From positions 18,494 through 82,493 of the forward strand of contig DCHX01000021.1 of assembly GCA_002315685.1 (NCBI GenBank): DNA of 64,000 nt. The letters run 5' to 3'. The notes under the pieces are model-generated. The model saw only the letters and a list, made by a program, of their open reading frames with translations. It searched no databases and was not told where the DNA came from. Each line of letters opens with the position of its first letter. Position 1 is the first letter of the stretch. Position numbers and translations under genes: made by a program. Shown here one piece after another: positions 56,552 to 64,000 of this stretch. This stretch comes from Ruminococcaceae bacterium UBA1741 (GTDB lineage Bacteria; Bacillota; Clostridia; Oscillospirales; Acutalibacteraceae).

Positions 56552-57979
56552 TTAATTAGACAAATCCTCAACAAAAAGTTCACGAACACCGTTTTCGGTA
56601 ACGGGTGCTGAATTTGTTTCTTTCTTTTCGCCGTCACGGTAAGCAAAGAATTTTTCGGCAACGGCAGGGAAAAGGGCATAGCTTAAAACATCTTCTTCGC
56701 ATTTGCCTATGCCTTTTTCTTTCATTTCGTCAGCGTATTTTTGAAGCTCGGGCTCGATTAGGTCAGCAGGACGGCAGGTTATAACCTTATCGTCCCCGAT
56801 AGCCTTTTTGCGAACATCTTCGTTTACTTCGCCCGGCAATTTTCCGTACTCGCCACGCAAAAGTGCTTTGGATTCTTTCGGAATCATTTTATAGCGTTCG
56901 CCCGAAATAACATTCATAACGGCTTGTGTTCCTACGATTTGGCTTGTAGGCGTAACAAGCGGAGGATAACCGAAATCTTTTCTTACTTTCGGAACCTCGG
57001 CAAGAACATCATAATACTTGTCTTCTTTACCTGCTTGTTTAAGCTGAGAAATAGTGTTTGAAAGCATACCGCCCGGAACTTGATAAATAAGGGTTTTTGC
57101 ATCAACACTTAATACCTTCGGGTCAAGTATTCCGTCAGCCTTTAACTTGTCTGCAACCTTTCTGAAATGGGTAGCAACCTCGCTTAAAGCGGTAAGGTCA
57201 AGACCTGTATCACGGTCGGTGCCTTTAAGTGTTGCAACAAGTGCCTCGGTAGCGGGGTTAGCAGTACCGTTAGCAAGAGGCGAAAGAGCGGTATCTACAA
57301 TATCAACACCCGCTTCACTTGCCATCAAGAGCGTCATATCGCCGGTGCCGGTTGTATTATGAGTATGAAGATGAATAGGAACACGGACATTCTCTTTTAA
57401 CTTTTTAACTAACGAATAAGCATCATAGGGAAGTAAAAGGTTTGCCATATCCTTAATGCAAATTGTGTCAGCGCCCATATTTTCAAGGGTTTTAGCAAGC
57501 TCTACAAAATAATCTTCGTTGTGAACGGGGCTTTGTGTGTAGCTGATAGCGGTTTCACAAATACCGCCGTATTCTTTACAGGACTTAACGGCTTGCTCTA
57601 AATTTCTCGGGTCGTTGAGCGCATCGAAAATACGAATAACATCAATGCCGTTTTCAATAGACTTTTTAACAAAAGCATCAACAACATCATCAGCATAATG
57701 CTTATAGCCTAAAATATTTTGACCTCTGAAAAGCATTTGAAGCTTTGTGTTTGGCATATATTTCTTAATGGTGCGAAGTCTTTCCCACGGGTCCTCATTT
57801 AGAAAACGCATACAAGCATCAAAGGTAGCACCGCCCCAGCACTCAACCGACCAATAGCCGATTTTGTCAAGCTTTTCAAGGGCAGGAATCATATCTTCTA
57901 TTCTCATACGGGTTGCGGCTTGGGATTGATGCGCATCACGAAGAATGGTATCAGTAATGAGTAGTGGTTTCTTTTCCAT
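56552..57979 (-). CDS. oadA: oxaloacetate decarboxylase alpha subunit (carboxyltransferase)
   Basis: The 475-residue protein transfers the carboxyl group from oxaloacetate to biotin. It begins with the carboxyltransferase block ITDTILRDAHQSQAATRM, and RIFDALND, CIKDMANLL and HLHTHNTTGTG (zinc-binding HxH) follow. It ends without a biotin domain, which is supplied by a separate gene upstream in the operon. It could also act as a pyruvate carboxylase B-like subunit, but the beta and gamma pump genes argue for a Na+-pumping decarboxylase. It is last in the operon. Confidence 0.9.
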   Translation of the reverse strand: MEKKPLLITDTILRDAHQSQAATRMRIEDMIPALEKLDKIGYWSVECWGGATFDACMRFLNEDPWERLRTIKKYMPNTKLQMLFRGQNILGYKHYADDVVDAFVKKSIENGIDVIRIFDALNDPRNLEQAVKSCKEYGGICETAISYTQSPVHNEDYFVELAKTLENMGADTICIKDMANLLLPYDAYSLVKKLKENVRVPIHLHTHNTTGTGDMTLLMASEAGVDIVDTALSPLANGTANPATEALVATLKGTDRDTGLDLTALSEVATHFRKVADKLKADGILDPKVLSVDAKTLIYQVPGGMLSNTISQLKQAGKEDKYYDVLAEVPKVRKDFGYPPLVTPTSQIVGTQAVMNVISGERYKMIPKESKALLRGEYGKLPGEVNEDVRKKAIGDDKVITCRPADLIEPELQKYADEMKEKGIGKCEEDVLSYALFPAVAEKFFAYRDGEKKETNSAPVTENGVRELFVEDLSN

Positions 57980-57996
57980 TTATTTTTAATCCTCCA

Positions 57997-59196
57997 TTAA
58001 CCGAACAACGAAATCAAAACACCTGCGGCGATAGCAGAGCCTATTACACCCGCAACATTCGGTCCCATAGCGTGCATAAGAAGGAAGTTTGACGGGTTTT
58101 CCTTTTGACCTACACTTTGAGAAACACGGGCAGCCATAGGAACGGCAGAAACACCGGCAGAGCCGATAAGCGGATTGATTTTGTTTTTGGTAAACAAATT
58201 CATCAATTTTGCAAGGAGTACACCGCCCGCAGTACCGAGACCGAAAGCAACAATACCCATAGCAAGAATTTTAAGTGTTTGAATATTAAGGAAAGCCTCT
58301 GCGGTAGCGGTAGCGCCAACCGAAATTCCCAAGAAAATAGTAACAATGTTCATAAGCTCGTTTTGAGCGGTTTTGCAAAGTCTTTCGCAAACTCCCGACT
58401 CTTTCCAAAGGTTACCGAGCATAAGACATCCGATAAGAGGAGTAGCCGAGGGAACAAGCAGTGATACGATAATCGTAACGGCAATAGGGAAGATAATCTT
58501 TTCTGTCTTTGAAACCTGACGAAGAGGTTTCATAACGATTTGGCGTTCCTTTTTTGTGGTTAAAAGCTTCATAATAGGCGGTTGAATTACGGGAACTAAC
58601 GCCATATAAGAATATGCGGCAACCGCAATAGGACCTAAAAGGCTCGGGAATAAACGGGAGGTTGTGTAAATAGCGGTAGGACCGTCGGCACCGCCGATAA
58701 TACCGATAGAAGATGCAGCCTCTTGGGTAAAGCCTAACTTAACACAACCGATAAATGTTGCGAAAATACCAACCTGAGCGGCGGCACCCAAAAGCAAGGA
58801 CTTCGGATTTGAAATAAGCGGACCGAAGTCGGTCATAGCGCCGATTCCGACAAAGATAAGGCAAGGATAAACACAAGTCTTAACACCGATATAAAGAATA
58901 TCCAAAAGTCCGCCGTCGTGAAGTATTGTGCCGTAGCCTACTTTTCCCGCCATAAATTCTCTCCAAAGCTCCGTGTGATACATAGCATCTCCCGGAGTAA
59001 AAGCGGTAAGGTTAGTAAGTAGCATACCAAATGCAATGCCCACTAATAAAAGAGGCTCAAACTGTTTCTTGATTCCGAGCCATAAAAGGAACAAAGAAAC
59101 AATTATCATAACAAGGGATTTCCAGTTATCCCCTAAATTGCCGAAAAGAAGGTAGAAGCCGGTCGTTTTGGCAAAGTTTATTATTTCATCTAACAT
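57997..59196 (-). CDS. oadB: sodium-translocating decarboxylase beta subunit
   Basis: A 399-residue integral membrane protein with about ten hydrophobic segments. It decarboxylates carboxybiotin and pumps Na+ out. The conserved [16 protein letters not shown] (with the key Asp) and [18 protein letters not shown] are present. The same family serves oxaloacetate, methylmalonyl-CoA and glutaconyl-CoA decarboxylases; the alpha subunit decides the substrate. Confidence 0.95.
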   Translation of the reverse strand: MLDEIINFAKTTGFYLLFGNLGDNWKSLVMIIVSLFLLWLGIKKQFEPLLLVGIAFGMLLTNLTAFTPGDAMYHTELWREFMAGKVGYGTILHDGGLLDILYIGVKTCVYPCLIFVGIGAMTDFGPLISNPKSLLLGAAAQVGIFATFIGCVKLGFTQEAASSIGIIGGADGPTAIYTTSRLFPSLLGPIAVAAYSYMALVPVIQPPIMKLLTTKKERQIVMKPLRQVSKTEKIIFPIAVTIIVSLLVPSATPLIGCLMLGNLWKESGVCERLCKTAQNELMNIVTIFLGISVGATATAEAFLNIQTLKILAMGIVAFGLGTAGGVLLAKLMNLFTKNKINPLIGSAGVSAVPMAARVSQSVGQKENPSNFLLMHAMGPNVAGVIGSAIAAGVLISLFG

Positions 59197-59230
59197 TATA
59201 ATTATTCTCCTTAAAATACGAATGGGTTAA

Positions 59231-59572
59231 TTATCCTATTACGCAGAGAACGGCGCCGGTTTCAACCGAAGCACCCTTTGTAACATTAACCGACTTAACA
59301 GTTCCGTCAACAGGAGCCATAATTTCGTTTTCCATCTTCATAGCTTCAAGAATCATCAAAACATCGCCTTTTTTAACAGATGCGCCGTTTTGAACCTTAA
59401 CATCAAGAATATTGCCCGGCATAGGAGCTACAACCGTTTCGTCCTCTCCGTTAGAAGCAGGGGTATTAACGGGTGCGGAAGCTGCGGGAGCGTTTTTAAC
59501 ACTGTTAGCATCAATTTCTTCAAGTGTGATTTCGTAAGCGGTTCCGTTTACGGTTACTTTGTACTGTTTCAT
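59231..59572 (-). CDS. biotin carboxyl carrier protein of the decarboxylase
   Basis: A 113-residue protein: an N-terminal strand-rich part, an Ala/Pro/Asn linker (about residues 25-45), then a biotinyl domain with EAMKMEN; K79 is the biotin attachment site. It shuttles carboxyl groups between the alpha and beta subunits. AGAGG lies before the ATG. Confidence 0.95.
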   Translation of the reverse strand: MKQYKVTVNGTAYEITLEEIDANSVKNAPAASAPVNTPASNGEDETVVAPMPGNILDVKVQNGASVKKGDVLMILEAMKMENEIMAPVDGTVKSVNVTKGASVETGAVLCVIG

Positions 59573-59598
59573 AATAATTTACCTCTTTTATAATAAAA

Positions 59599-59874
59599 TT
59601 AAAGTTTTTTGAAAGACACAACCCGCAATGCGGAAACATCTTTACCCATATCCTCAGCACAAGCTGCGGTTACGGCGGCAATAATTTCCTGACGGTTTTC
59701 TAATCTTTCCTCGTGTAAGTCGGTTTTTGTGTCAGCAGAAGCCACCGATTCTTTCTTTGAGCCGATTTTGCAAAACAAACCTATTATTAAACAAAAGAAA
59801 ATAATTAAGATAAGTCCTACAAATACCGTACCGATGCCCATACCGACAACAAAAAGGTTGCTGATTTCTCCCAA
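59599..59874 (-). CDS. OadG-family decarboxylase gamma subunit
   Basis: A 91-residue protein with one N-terminal membrane helix (GTVFVGLILIIFFCLIIGLF) and a soluble tail ending ALRVVSFKK, the OadG pattern. It stabilises the pump. It starts at a TTG (59874) eight bases after GGAGG. It is the first gene of the operon oadG-BCC-oadB-oadA. Confidence 0.85.
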   Translation of the reverse strand: MGEISNLFVVGMGIGTVFVGLILIIFFCLIIGLFCKIGSKKESVASADTKTDLHEERLENRQEIIAAVTAACAEDMGKDVSALRVVSFKKL

Positions 59875-59946
59875 TGTTTACGCCTCCTGATTTATTAAAA
59901 AATAATAGCAATGGAAACAAATTACCAAACTTGCCCATTTAACCAT

Positions 59947-59975
59947 ATTATATTGCAAAAATCTACGATAGTCAA
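59947..59975 (-). promoter_or_regulatory. SigA-type promoter of the decarboxylase operon
   Basis: On the minus strand TTGACT (59970-59975) and TATAAT (59947-59952), 17 bases apart. It accounts, with the divergent trpB leader, for most of the 59875-60450 gap. Confidence 0.85.
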
Positions 59976-60035
59976 TATATTTTACCATTATTTATGTAAA
60001 AATATATATGTAAAATTTTGCATAAGAAAAATTGC

Positions 60036-60064
60036 TTGACAATTTAGGAATGGTTTGATAATAT
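60036..60064 (+). promoter_or_regulatory. SigA-type promoter of the trpB transcript
   Basis: TTGACA (60036-60041) and TAATAT (60059-60064), 17 bases apart, just before the T-box leader. Confidence 0.78.
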
Positions 60065-60082
60065 AATTGTATCAAAAAACCT

Positions 60083-60338
60083 ATGATTAAGAGTAGTAGC
60101 TTAATATTTAATGATTTCAGAGAGTTGCCGAGGGTGGAAACGCAACACATTTTTTTAAGTGAATGGACTTATGAGGGCGACCGAAAGCGATTTTCGTGAG
60201 TAGCAGTCGACGGATACGCAACCGTTATAGTGTGGCTCGTATGTTAGTACGGGATAAAGAGGATGTTTTTTCATCAATTAGGGTGGTACCGCAGGATTAT
60301 CAATGTCTTGTCCCTTATATTAGGGATAAGACTTTTTT
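60083..60338 (+). promoter_or_regulatory. T-box leader, tryptophan-specific
   Basis: The T-box sequence AGGGTGGTACCGC is at 60280-60292. In stem I the specifier loop reads GAATGGAC, with TGG (Trp) at 60164-60166, before GAGGGCGACC. Uncharged tRNA-Trp would stabilise the antiterminator and allow trpB transcription. Confidence 0.93.
60305..60338 (+). terminator. T-box-controlled terminator
   Basis: GTCTT-GTCCCT pairs with AGGGAT-AAGAC (60305-60332), followed by TTTTTT. Confidence 0.92.
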
Positions 60339-60363
60339 ATTTTGTATTTGAAGGTGGAAATTT

Positions 60364-60399
60364 ATGATTATTTTGAAGGAACGATGGCGTAATTCCTAA
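60364..60399 (+). CDS. possible Trp-containing leader peptide
   Basis: An ATG nine bases after AAGGTGG opens an 11-codon frame, MIILKERWRNS, with one Trp codon. It lies between the T-box terminator and trpB. The Bacillus anti-TRAP operon uses the same arrangement (T-box, then a Trp-codon leader peptide). Coding status is inference from position and the good ribosome-binding site only. Confidence 0.35.
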   Translation: MIILKERWRNS

Positions 60400-60450
60400 T
60401 AAACCGCAACTAAAAAACAAATTTATTATTTATCATTAGGAGATACTATT

Positions 60451-61707
60451 ATGAACAAATATATTGATTTTCAAAACTACATTAACGAATACCCTACCGA
60501 AGACGGTTATTTCGGCGAATACGGCGGAAATTATCTTGAAGACCCCGAGCTTGTAAAGGCGTTTAAGGAATATGCCGAGGGTTATGAAACTATTGCCCAA
60601 TCGGCGCAGTTTATTAACGAGCTTCGCAGAATTCGCCGTGATTTCCAAGGCAGACCGACTCCGATTTATCATTGTGAGCGTTTATCACGATATTTCGGAA
60701 AAATGCAAATCTATGTTAAAAGAGAGGACTTAAACCATACGGGCGCACACAAGCTTAATCACTGTATGGGCGAAGGACTTTTAGCAAAATATATGTGCAA
60801 GAAAAAGCTTATTGCCGAAACGGGTGCAGGTCAGCACGGTGTTGCCCTTGCTACCGCTGCCGCCTACTTCGGACTTGAATGTGATATTTATATGGGTGAG
60901 GTCGATATTGCAAAGCAAGCACCGAATGTTGCCAGAATGAAAATGTTGGGTGCGAGGGTTATACCGGTATCATTTGGACTTAAAACATTAAAAGAGGCTG
61001 TTGATGCCGCTTTTGAGGCATACTCAAAGGAATACCATAATGCAATTTACTGTATCGGCACTGCCGCAGGTCCTCATCCGTTTCCGCTTATGGTAAGAGA
61101 TTTTCAAGCCGTTGTAGGTGCCGAGGCAAGAGAACAGTTCCAAAATATTACAGGTCATTTACCTCAAAAGGTTTGTGCTTGTGTCGGTGGCGGCTCTAAT
61201 GCTATCGGTATGTTCGTGCCGTTTGTAAGCGACCCTGTTGAGCTTTACGGTGTAGAGCCTCTCGGCAGAGGTAAGGGCTACGGCGACAACGCCGCAAGTA
61301 TTTCGCTTGGAACAGAGGGAATTATGCACGGCTTTAAGAGTTATATGCTTAAAGACAAAAACGGCGAGCCGGCTCCTGTTTACAGTAATGCGAGCGGTCT
61401 TGACTACCCTGCCGCAGGTCCCGAACACGCTTTTCTTCACGATAAGGGCAGAGTTAATTATGTTGCTATTGATGATGATGAGGCAATCGAGGCGTTCTTC
61501 TTGCTTTCCCGACTTGAAGGTATTATCCCTGCAATAGAAAGCTCTCACGCATTGGCTTATGCGATTAAGGTTGCAAAGGAAGGAAAACCCGGTTCAATTC
61601 TCGTAAACCTTTCGGGAAGAGGAGATAAAGACCTTGATTATATTGCCGAGCGTTACGGCTTCGGCGATGAGTTCCTTAAAAAAAGAGGAATAGTTTTAGA
61701 AAGATAA
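60451..61707 (+). CDS. trpB: tryptophan synthase beta chain
   Basis: This 418-residue PLP enzyme joins indole and serine to tryptophan. PLP lysine K101 lies in HTGAHKLNH, the catalytic glutamate E123 in AETGAGQHG, and [10 protein letters not shown] binds the phosphate. It is of the TrpB1 type but begins with a longer N-terminus and has diverged patches. No trpA or other trp gene is near, so it may use free indole or a TrpA coded elsewhere. AGGAG precedes the ATG. A terminator follows at once. Confidence 0.95.
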   Translation: MNKYIDFQNYINEYPTEDGYFGEYGGNYLEDPELVKAFKEYAEGYETIAQSAQFINELRRIRRDFQGRPTPIYHCERLSRYFGKMQIYVKREDLNHTGAHKLNHCMGEGLLAKYMCKKKLIAETGAGQHGVALATAAAYFGLECDIYMGEVDIAKQAPNVARMKMLGARVIPVSFGLKTLKEAVDAAFEAYSKEYHNAIYCIGTAAGPHPFPLMVRDFQAVVGAEAREQFQNITGHLPQKVCACVGGGSNAIGMFVPFVSDPVELYGVEPLGRGKGYGDNAASISLGTEGIMHGFKSYMLKDKNGEPAPVYSNASGLDYPAAGPEHAFLHDKGRVNYVAIDDDEAIEAFFLLSRLEGIIPAIESSHALAYAIKVAKEGKPGSILVNLSGRGDKDLDYIAERYGFGDEFLKKRGIVLER

Positions 61708-61711
61708 CTAA

Positions 61712-61743
61712 AAAGATGGTGGGCATCGCCCACCATCTTTTTT
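61712..61743. terminator. bidirectional terminator
   Basis: AAAGATGGTGGGC (61712-61724) pairs exactly with GCCCACCATCTTT (61728-61740), with U-runs on both strands. It ends trpB and the convergent lexA operon. Confidence 0.92.
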
Positions 61744-61747
61744 GACC

Positions 61748-62014
61748 TTAATTATTCTTTTTTATAAATGTATAATAGATGTAAAATGCTATTACCGCTA
61801 ACGGATAGCCGATTATAAAACCGCAAAAGCAATAAATTGCGTACTTTAAGAAATCAAATAAGAAGTATGCTATTGAAACACCGTATAGCAAAAACTTTAA
61901 GGTAAAATACCTGAAAAAGCGTCTTTTACTGCCCTGCCTTACCGAGTCCATAAGAAATTTAAGTAAAAAAACCTGAATTACCGCAAATAAAAACGAAATA
62001 AAAAATGCAGACAT
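61748..62014 (-). CDS. small membrane protein
   Basis: An unrecognised 88-residue protein with three hydrophobic stretches and a basic loop (RQGSKRRFFRYFTLK). It is the last gene of the lexA-rnhA-queT run, 13 bases after queT. No function is suggested. Confidence 0.65.
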   Translation of the reverse strand: MSAFFISFLFAVIQVFLLKFLMDSVRQGSKRRFFRYFTLKFLLYGVSIAYFLFDFLKYAIYCFCGFIIGYPLAVIAFYIYYTFIKKNN

Positions 62015-62027
62015 ATATTACCCTCAA

Positions 62028-62537
62028 TTAAAAGAAATCAATTAAACTGCTTTTGTGCTTGTTCAGAAGTAAATAAAACGGAATACCGAGACCTAAGCAT
62101 ACAACAGCTTCGCCTATTCCCACAAAAAGCGCAACAATATAAAAAGGCGAACTGCTTTCGGTAAAGAAATACGAAATTTCAAAGCCTATTAAAAGAGCGT
62201 TTATAATAACCGGTGCAAAAAACGACAAATAGGGGACACCCTTAAGTGTTATTTTTCTTAAAAGATATGAAAGAACAGCCGAAATAAAGGTTGCAAATGT
62301 CCCGATTATCATATCAATAGGATTAAACGAAGCAATATTGCCGAGAAAACAACCTATCGTAAGACCGATTATTGAAATTTCCGAAAAAACGGGTAAAACG
62401 GTTAAAACTTCGGAAATTCGAAACTGGATACCGCCATACGAAATGCCGAAAACCGCACCTAAATATGTAAGTCCCGTATAAAGTGCCGCAACAAGAGAGG
62501 CGAACACAATTTTTTTAATATAATTCTTATTGTTCAT
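62028..62537 (-). CDS. queT: QueT-family transporter
   Basis: A 169-residue integral membrane protein with about five hydrophobic segments. YGGIQFRISEVLTVLPVF, then GLTIGCFLGNIASFN and MIIGTFATFISAVLSYLL, match QueT, an S-component-like importer of queuosine precursors. It begins one base after the rnhA stop, so there is no room for its own preQ1 riboswitch. Confidence 0.85.
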   Translation of the reverse strand: MNNKNYIKKIVFASLVAALYTGLTYLGAVFGISYGGIQFRISEVLTVLPVFSEISIIGLTIGCFLGNIASFNPIDMIIGTFATFISAVLSYLLRKITLKGVPYLSFFAPVIINALLIGFEISYFFTESSSPFYIVALFVGIGEAVVCLGLGIPFYLLLNKHKSSLIDFF

Positions 62538-62538
62538 A

Positions 62539-62982
62539 TTATTTTCCGAGACTATTATAAAAGGCTACGGCGAGCTTGTCGCACCGCTCGTTTTCGGGAT
62601 GTCCCGCGTGTCCCTTTACCCAAATAACGGTAACATCGTGAACTTCCGATAAGTCTAATAGCCGTTCCCATAAATCAGTATTAAGCGCAGGTTTCCTGTC
62701 GGATTTTTTCCAACCGTTTTGCCTCCAAGCCTTTGCCCAACCCATATTTATTCCGTCTGATACATATTTCGAATCGGTAGTAAGGGTTACATTACAAGGC
62801 TCTTTAAGTGCTTCAAGTCCTTTAATGGCGGCGGTAAGCTCCATTCGGTTGTTGGTAGTATTCATTTCTCCGCCCGATAATTCCTTTTCTATTTCGCCGA
62901 AGCGAAGCACTACGCCCCAACCGCCCGGGCCGGGATTTCCCGAACAAGCGCCGTCTGTAAATATTTCAACAAATTTCATCAT
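62539..62982 (-). CDS. rnhA: ribonuclease HI
   Basis: A 147-residue enzyme that cuts RNA in RNA-DNA hybrids. The catalytic set is visible: D10 in [18 protein letters not shown] in [11 protein letters not shown] in LTTDSKYV and D in NERCDKLA; the basic handle [17 protein letters not shown] is present. Two in-frame ATGs (62982, 62979) are equally likely starts. Confidence 0.96.
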   Translation of the reverse strand: MMKFVEIFTDGACSGNPGPGGWGVVLRFGEIEKELSGGEMNTTNNRMELTAAIKGLEALKEPCNVTLTTDSKYVSDGINMGWAKAWRQNGWKKSDRKPALNTDLWERLLDLSEVHDVTVIWVKGHAGHPENERCDKLAVAFYNSLGK

Positions 62983-62997
62983 AATAAGTCTCTCGGT

Positions 62998-63585
62998 TTA
63001 GTATTTTCTATATGAGCCGATAACTTTACCTAAAACCGACGGTTTTTCGGGATAAATCGGGTCAAAATCTTCATTCTCGGGCATAAAAATAATCTTATCG
63101 CCTTTAATTATCAAGCGTTTTACGGTAGCACTGTCGCCGTCCATACCAATAATAATATCCCCGTTTTTGCAAGGCTTGTTTTTATCGGCTACAACAATAT
63201 CTCCGTCTAAAATACCCGCATTTTTCATACTAAGTCCCGAAACTCTTAAAGCAAAAAGACCTTCGGCACTTTTAGTAGGATAGGGGATATAATCCTCGAT
63301 TTGCTCAACCGCTAAAATAGGTTGTCCCGCAGTAACCTTTCCGACAAGCGGAACAAAAGCCGAGTCAAAATCGTTTTCGATACGAATGGCTCTTGAAAAT
63401 TTAGGGTCTCGGCTTATATATCCGTTTTCCTCTAAAACATTAAGTATAGCGTGAACGGTAGAGGTGGATTTAATCCCCGTTTCATCACATATTTCACGAA
63501 CGGTAGGCGGTACTCCGTTCGACATTCTTTTAACCAAAAAATTGTAAACCGATGTTTGCTTTTCGGTAAGCGGTGCTTTATCCAT
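62998..63585 (-). CDS. lexA: LexA repressor
   Basis: The 195-residue SOS repressor. The N-terminal winged helix contains PPTVREICDETGIKSTSTVHAIL. The self-cleavage site is A86-G87 in VTAGQP, with catalytic S119 (GLSMKNAGI) and K156 (ATVKRL). The usual GDSM is GLSM here. I use the ATG at 63585 behind AGGGGAT rather than an earlier in-frame ATG. A LexA-box-like site lies just upstream. Confidence 0.95.
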   Translation of the reverse strand: MDKAPLTEKQTSVYNFLVKRMSNGVPPTVREICDETGIKSTSTVHAILNVLEENGYISRDPKFSRAIRIENDFDSAFVPLVGKVTAGQPILAVEQIEDYIPYPTKSAEGLFALRVSGLSMKNAGILDGDIVVADKNKPCKNGDIIIGMDGDSATVKRLIIKGDKIIFMPENEDFDPIYPEKPSVLGKVIGSYRKY

Positions 63586-63603
63586 AAAAAATCCCCTTTT
63601 GCC

Positions 63604-63615
63604 GAACATTTATTC
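63604..63615 (-). promoter_or_regulatory. LexA-box-like site upstream of lexA
   Basis: GAAC-ATTT-ATTC matches the Gram-positive SOS box GAAC-N4-GTTC at seven of eight positions. It overlaps the expected transcription start, suiting autorepression. Confidence 0.55.
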
Positions 63616-63622
63616 TTTTTTG

Positions 63623-63651
63623 ATTATATCATTATTTTTTCTCTTTTTCAA
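63623..63651 (-). promoter_or_regulatory. SigA-type promoter of lexA
   Basis: On the minus strand TTGAAA (63646-63651) and TATAAT (63623-63628), 17 bases apart. Confidence 0.82.
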
Positions 63652-63659
63652 GTATAGTT

Positions 63660-63902
63660 TTACAGTAGTAATAATTTCTTGTTAAAAGATGTAAGAAAGA
63701 TGGTAGACCCAAAGTTATACGGACAGCTAAAATAAGCTTTGGAAACACAAAACAGCTAAATGTAGCACTCGCCGGAAATTTTGCACAATTCGTTTTTGAG
63801 TAGGATTTGCTTACATTAATAGCTAAATCTACACCTTTACTATCGACTAAGGGGTTTATATTCCCCCGGTTAGTTAGCTTCCGAATAAAGCGTTTTAACC
63901 CT
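63660..63902. other. unexplained intergenic stretch with several potential stems
   Basis: No open frame of useful length is seen on either strand. Possible pairings include CTAAGGGG with CCCC..TTAG (about 63846-63871), GTAGGATTT with AAATCTAC, CCAAAG with CTTTGG, and TTTTGAGT (63794-63801) with ACTCAAAA (63912-63919). No tRNA, tmRNA, RNase P or T-box signature is seen. Confidence 0.4.
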
Positions 63903-64000
63903 TTAAATCTGACTCAAAACGGATGTTATACTCTCGTCATTTTCAAGCGTTTCAAGATAGAAAAATGCGATATTATCGTATGTTCTGCAAATTTCTTTTG
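63903..64000 (-). CDS. 3' end of an unidentified gene
   Basis: The last 32 codons of a minus-strand frame enter from the right edge and read KEICRTYDNIAFFYLETLEN, DESITSVLSQI, then stop at 63903. The sequence looks like a real helical C-terminus, not noise. Nothing more can be said. Confidence 0.6.
   Translation of the reverse strand, partial: KEICRTYDNIAFFYLETLENDESITSVLSQI

Noticed and set aside
62538..62560. preQ1 riboswitch for queT
   Set aside because: queT starts one base after the rnhA stop, so no leader is available.
63660..63902. tmRNA, RNase P RNA or riboswitch
   Set aside because: None of the core sequences of those RNAs (tRNA-like ends, tag frame, GAGGAAAGTCC-type block, T-box) is present on either strand.
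1..64000. CRISPR arrays, insertion sequences, prophage or defence islands
   Set aside because: No regularly spaced repeats, transposase or phage genes were found; the window is core chromosome.

Overview
The window reads as chromosome of a low-to-mid GC, Gram-positive, anaerobic gut-type member of the Clostridia, most likely a Ruminococcus-like Oscillospiraceae. This is an inference from several features: the S10-spc-alpha ribosomal superoperon with Zn-binding (C+) L31, L36, S14 and S4; a short RpoD; a DUF1292 gene; a Na+-pumping decarboxylase operon; a tryptophan T-box; a lysine riboswitch; and strong consensus SigA promoters. I see no insertion sequence, phage gene, CRISPR array, tRNA or rRNA.

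Layout. 1-492: 5' part of an alpha/beta hydrolase (minus). 601-8465: promoter, leader, rpoB, rpoC, rpmE. 8531-13883: YigZ-family protein, dGTPase-like HD protein, dnaG, rpoD, a TSCPD protein and an unknown protein. 13930-29638: the transcription/translation superoperon, opened by phased A-tracts, a 17-bp-spaced promoter and a long structured leader, then rpsJ to rplQ with secY, adk, map, infA and rpoA embedded, closed by terminators. The str genes (rpsL, rpsG, fusA, tuf) that often sit between rpoC and rpsJ are absent here.

29675-40053: cysteine-synthase-family enzyme; a GldG-type ABC exporter with a DUF4340 protein; a sugar transferase, nucleotidyltransferase and membrane-anchored cohesin-like protein; an S1 protein. 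40102-46002: a Cys-rich protein, trmL, a membrane protein, an M23 peptidase, yajC with a TIGR04086 protein, azlCD, and two small conserved proteins. 46156-53653: glycyl-tRNA synthetase, Na/Pi cotransporter, glycogen phosphorylase and a GH13 enzyme (storage-glucan breakdown). 53663-56110: lysine riboswitch plus NhaC-family transporter, then a probable 6S RNA. 56122-59874 (minus): DUF1292 and the four-gene oxaloacetate-decarboxylase-type Na+ pump. 60036-61707: Trp T-box, a possible leader peptide and trpB without trpA. 61748-63585 (minus): membrane protein, queT, rnhA, lexA with a LexA-box-like site. 63616-64000: an unexplained AT-rich stretch and the 3' end of another minus-strand gene.

No wholly new system is evident. 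The best leads are regulatory: the Trp T-box/leader-peptide/trpB unit, the 36-bp palindrome over a ribosome-binding site at 34324-34388, the shared divergent promoter at 41502-41553, hairpins that overlap Shine-Dalgarno sites, and the structured leaders of the S10 and rpoA genes.
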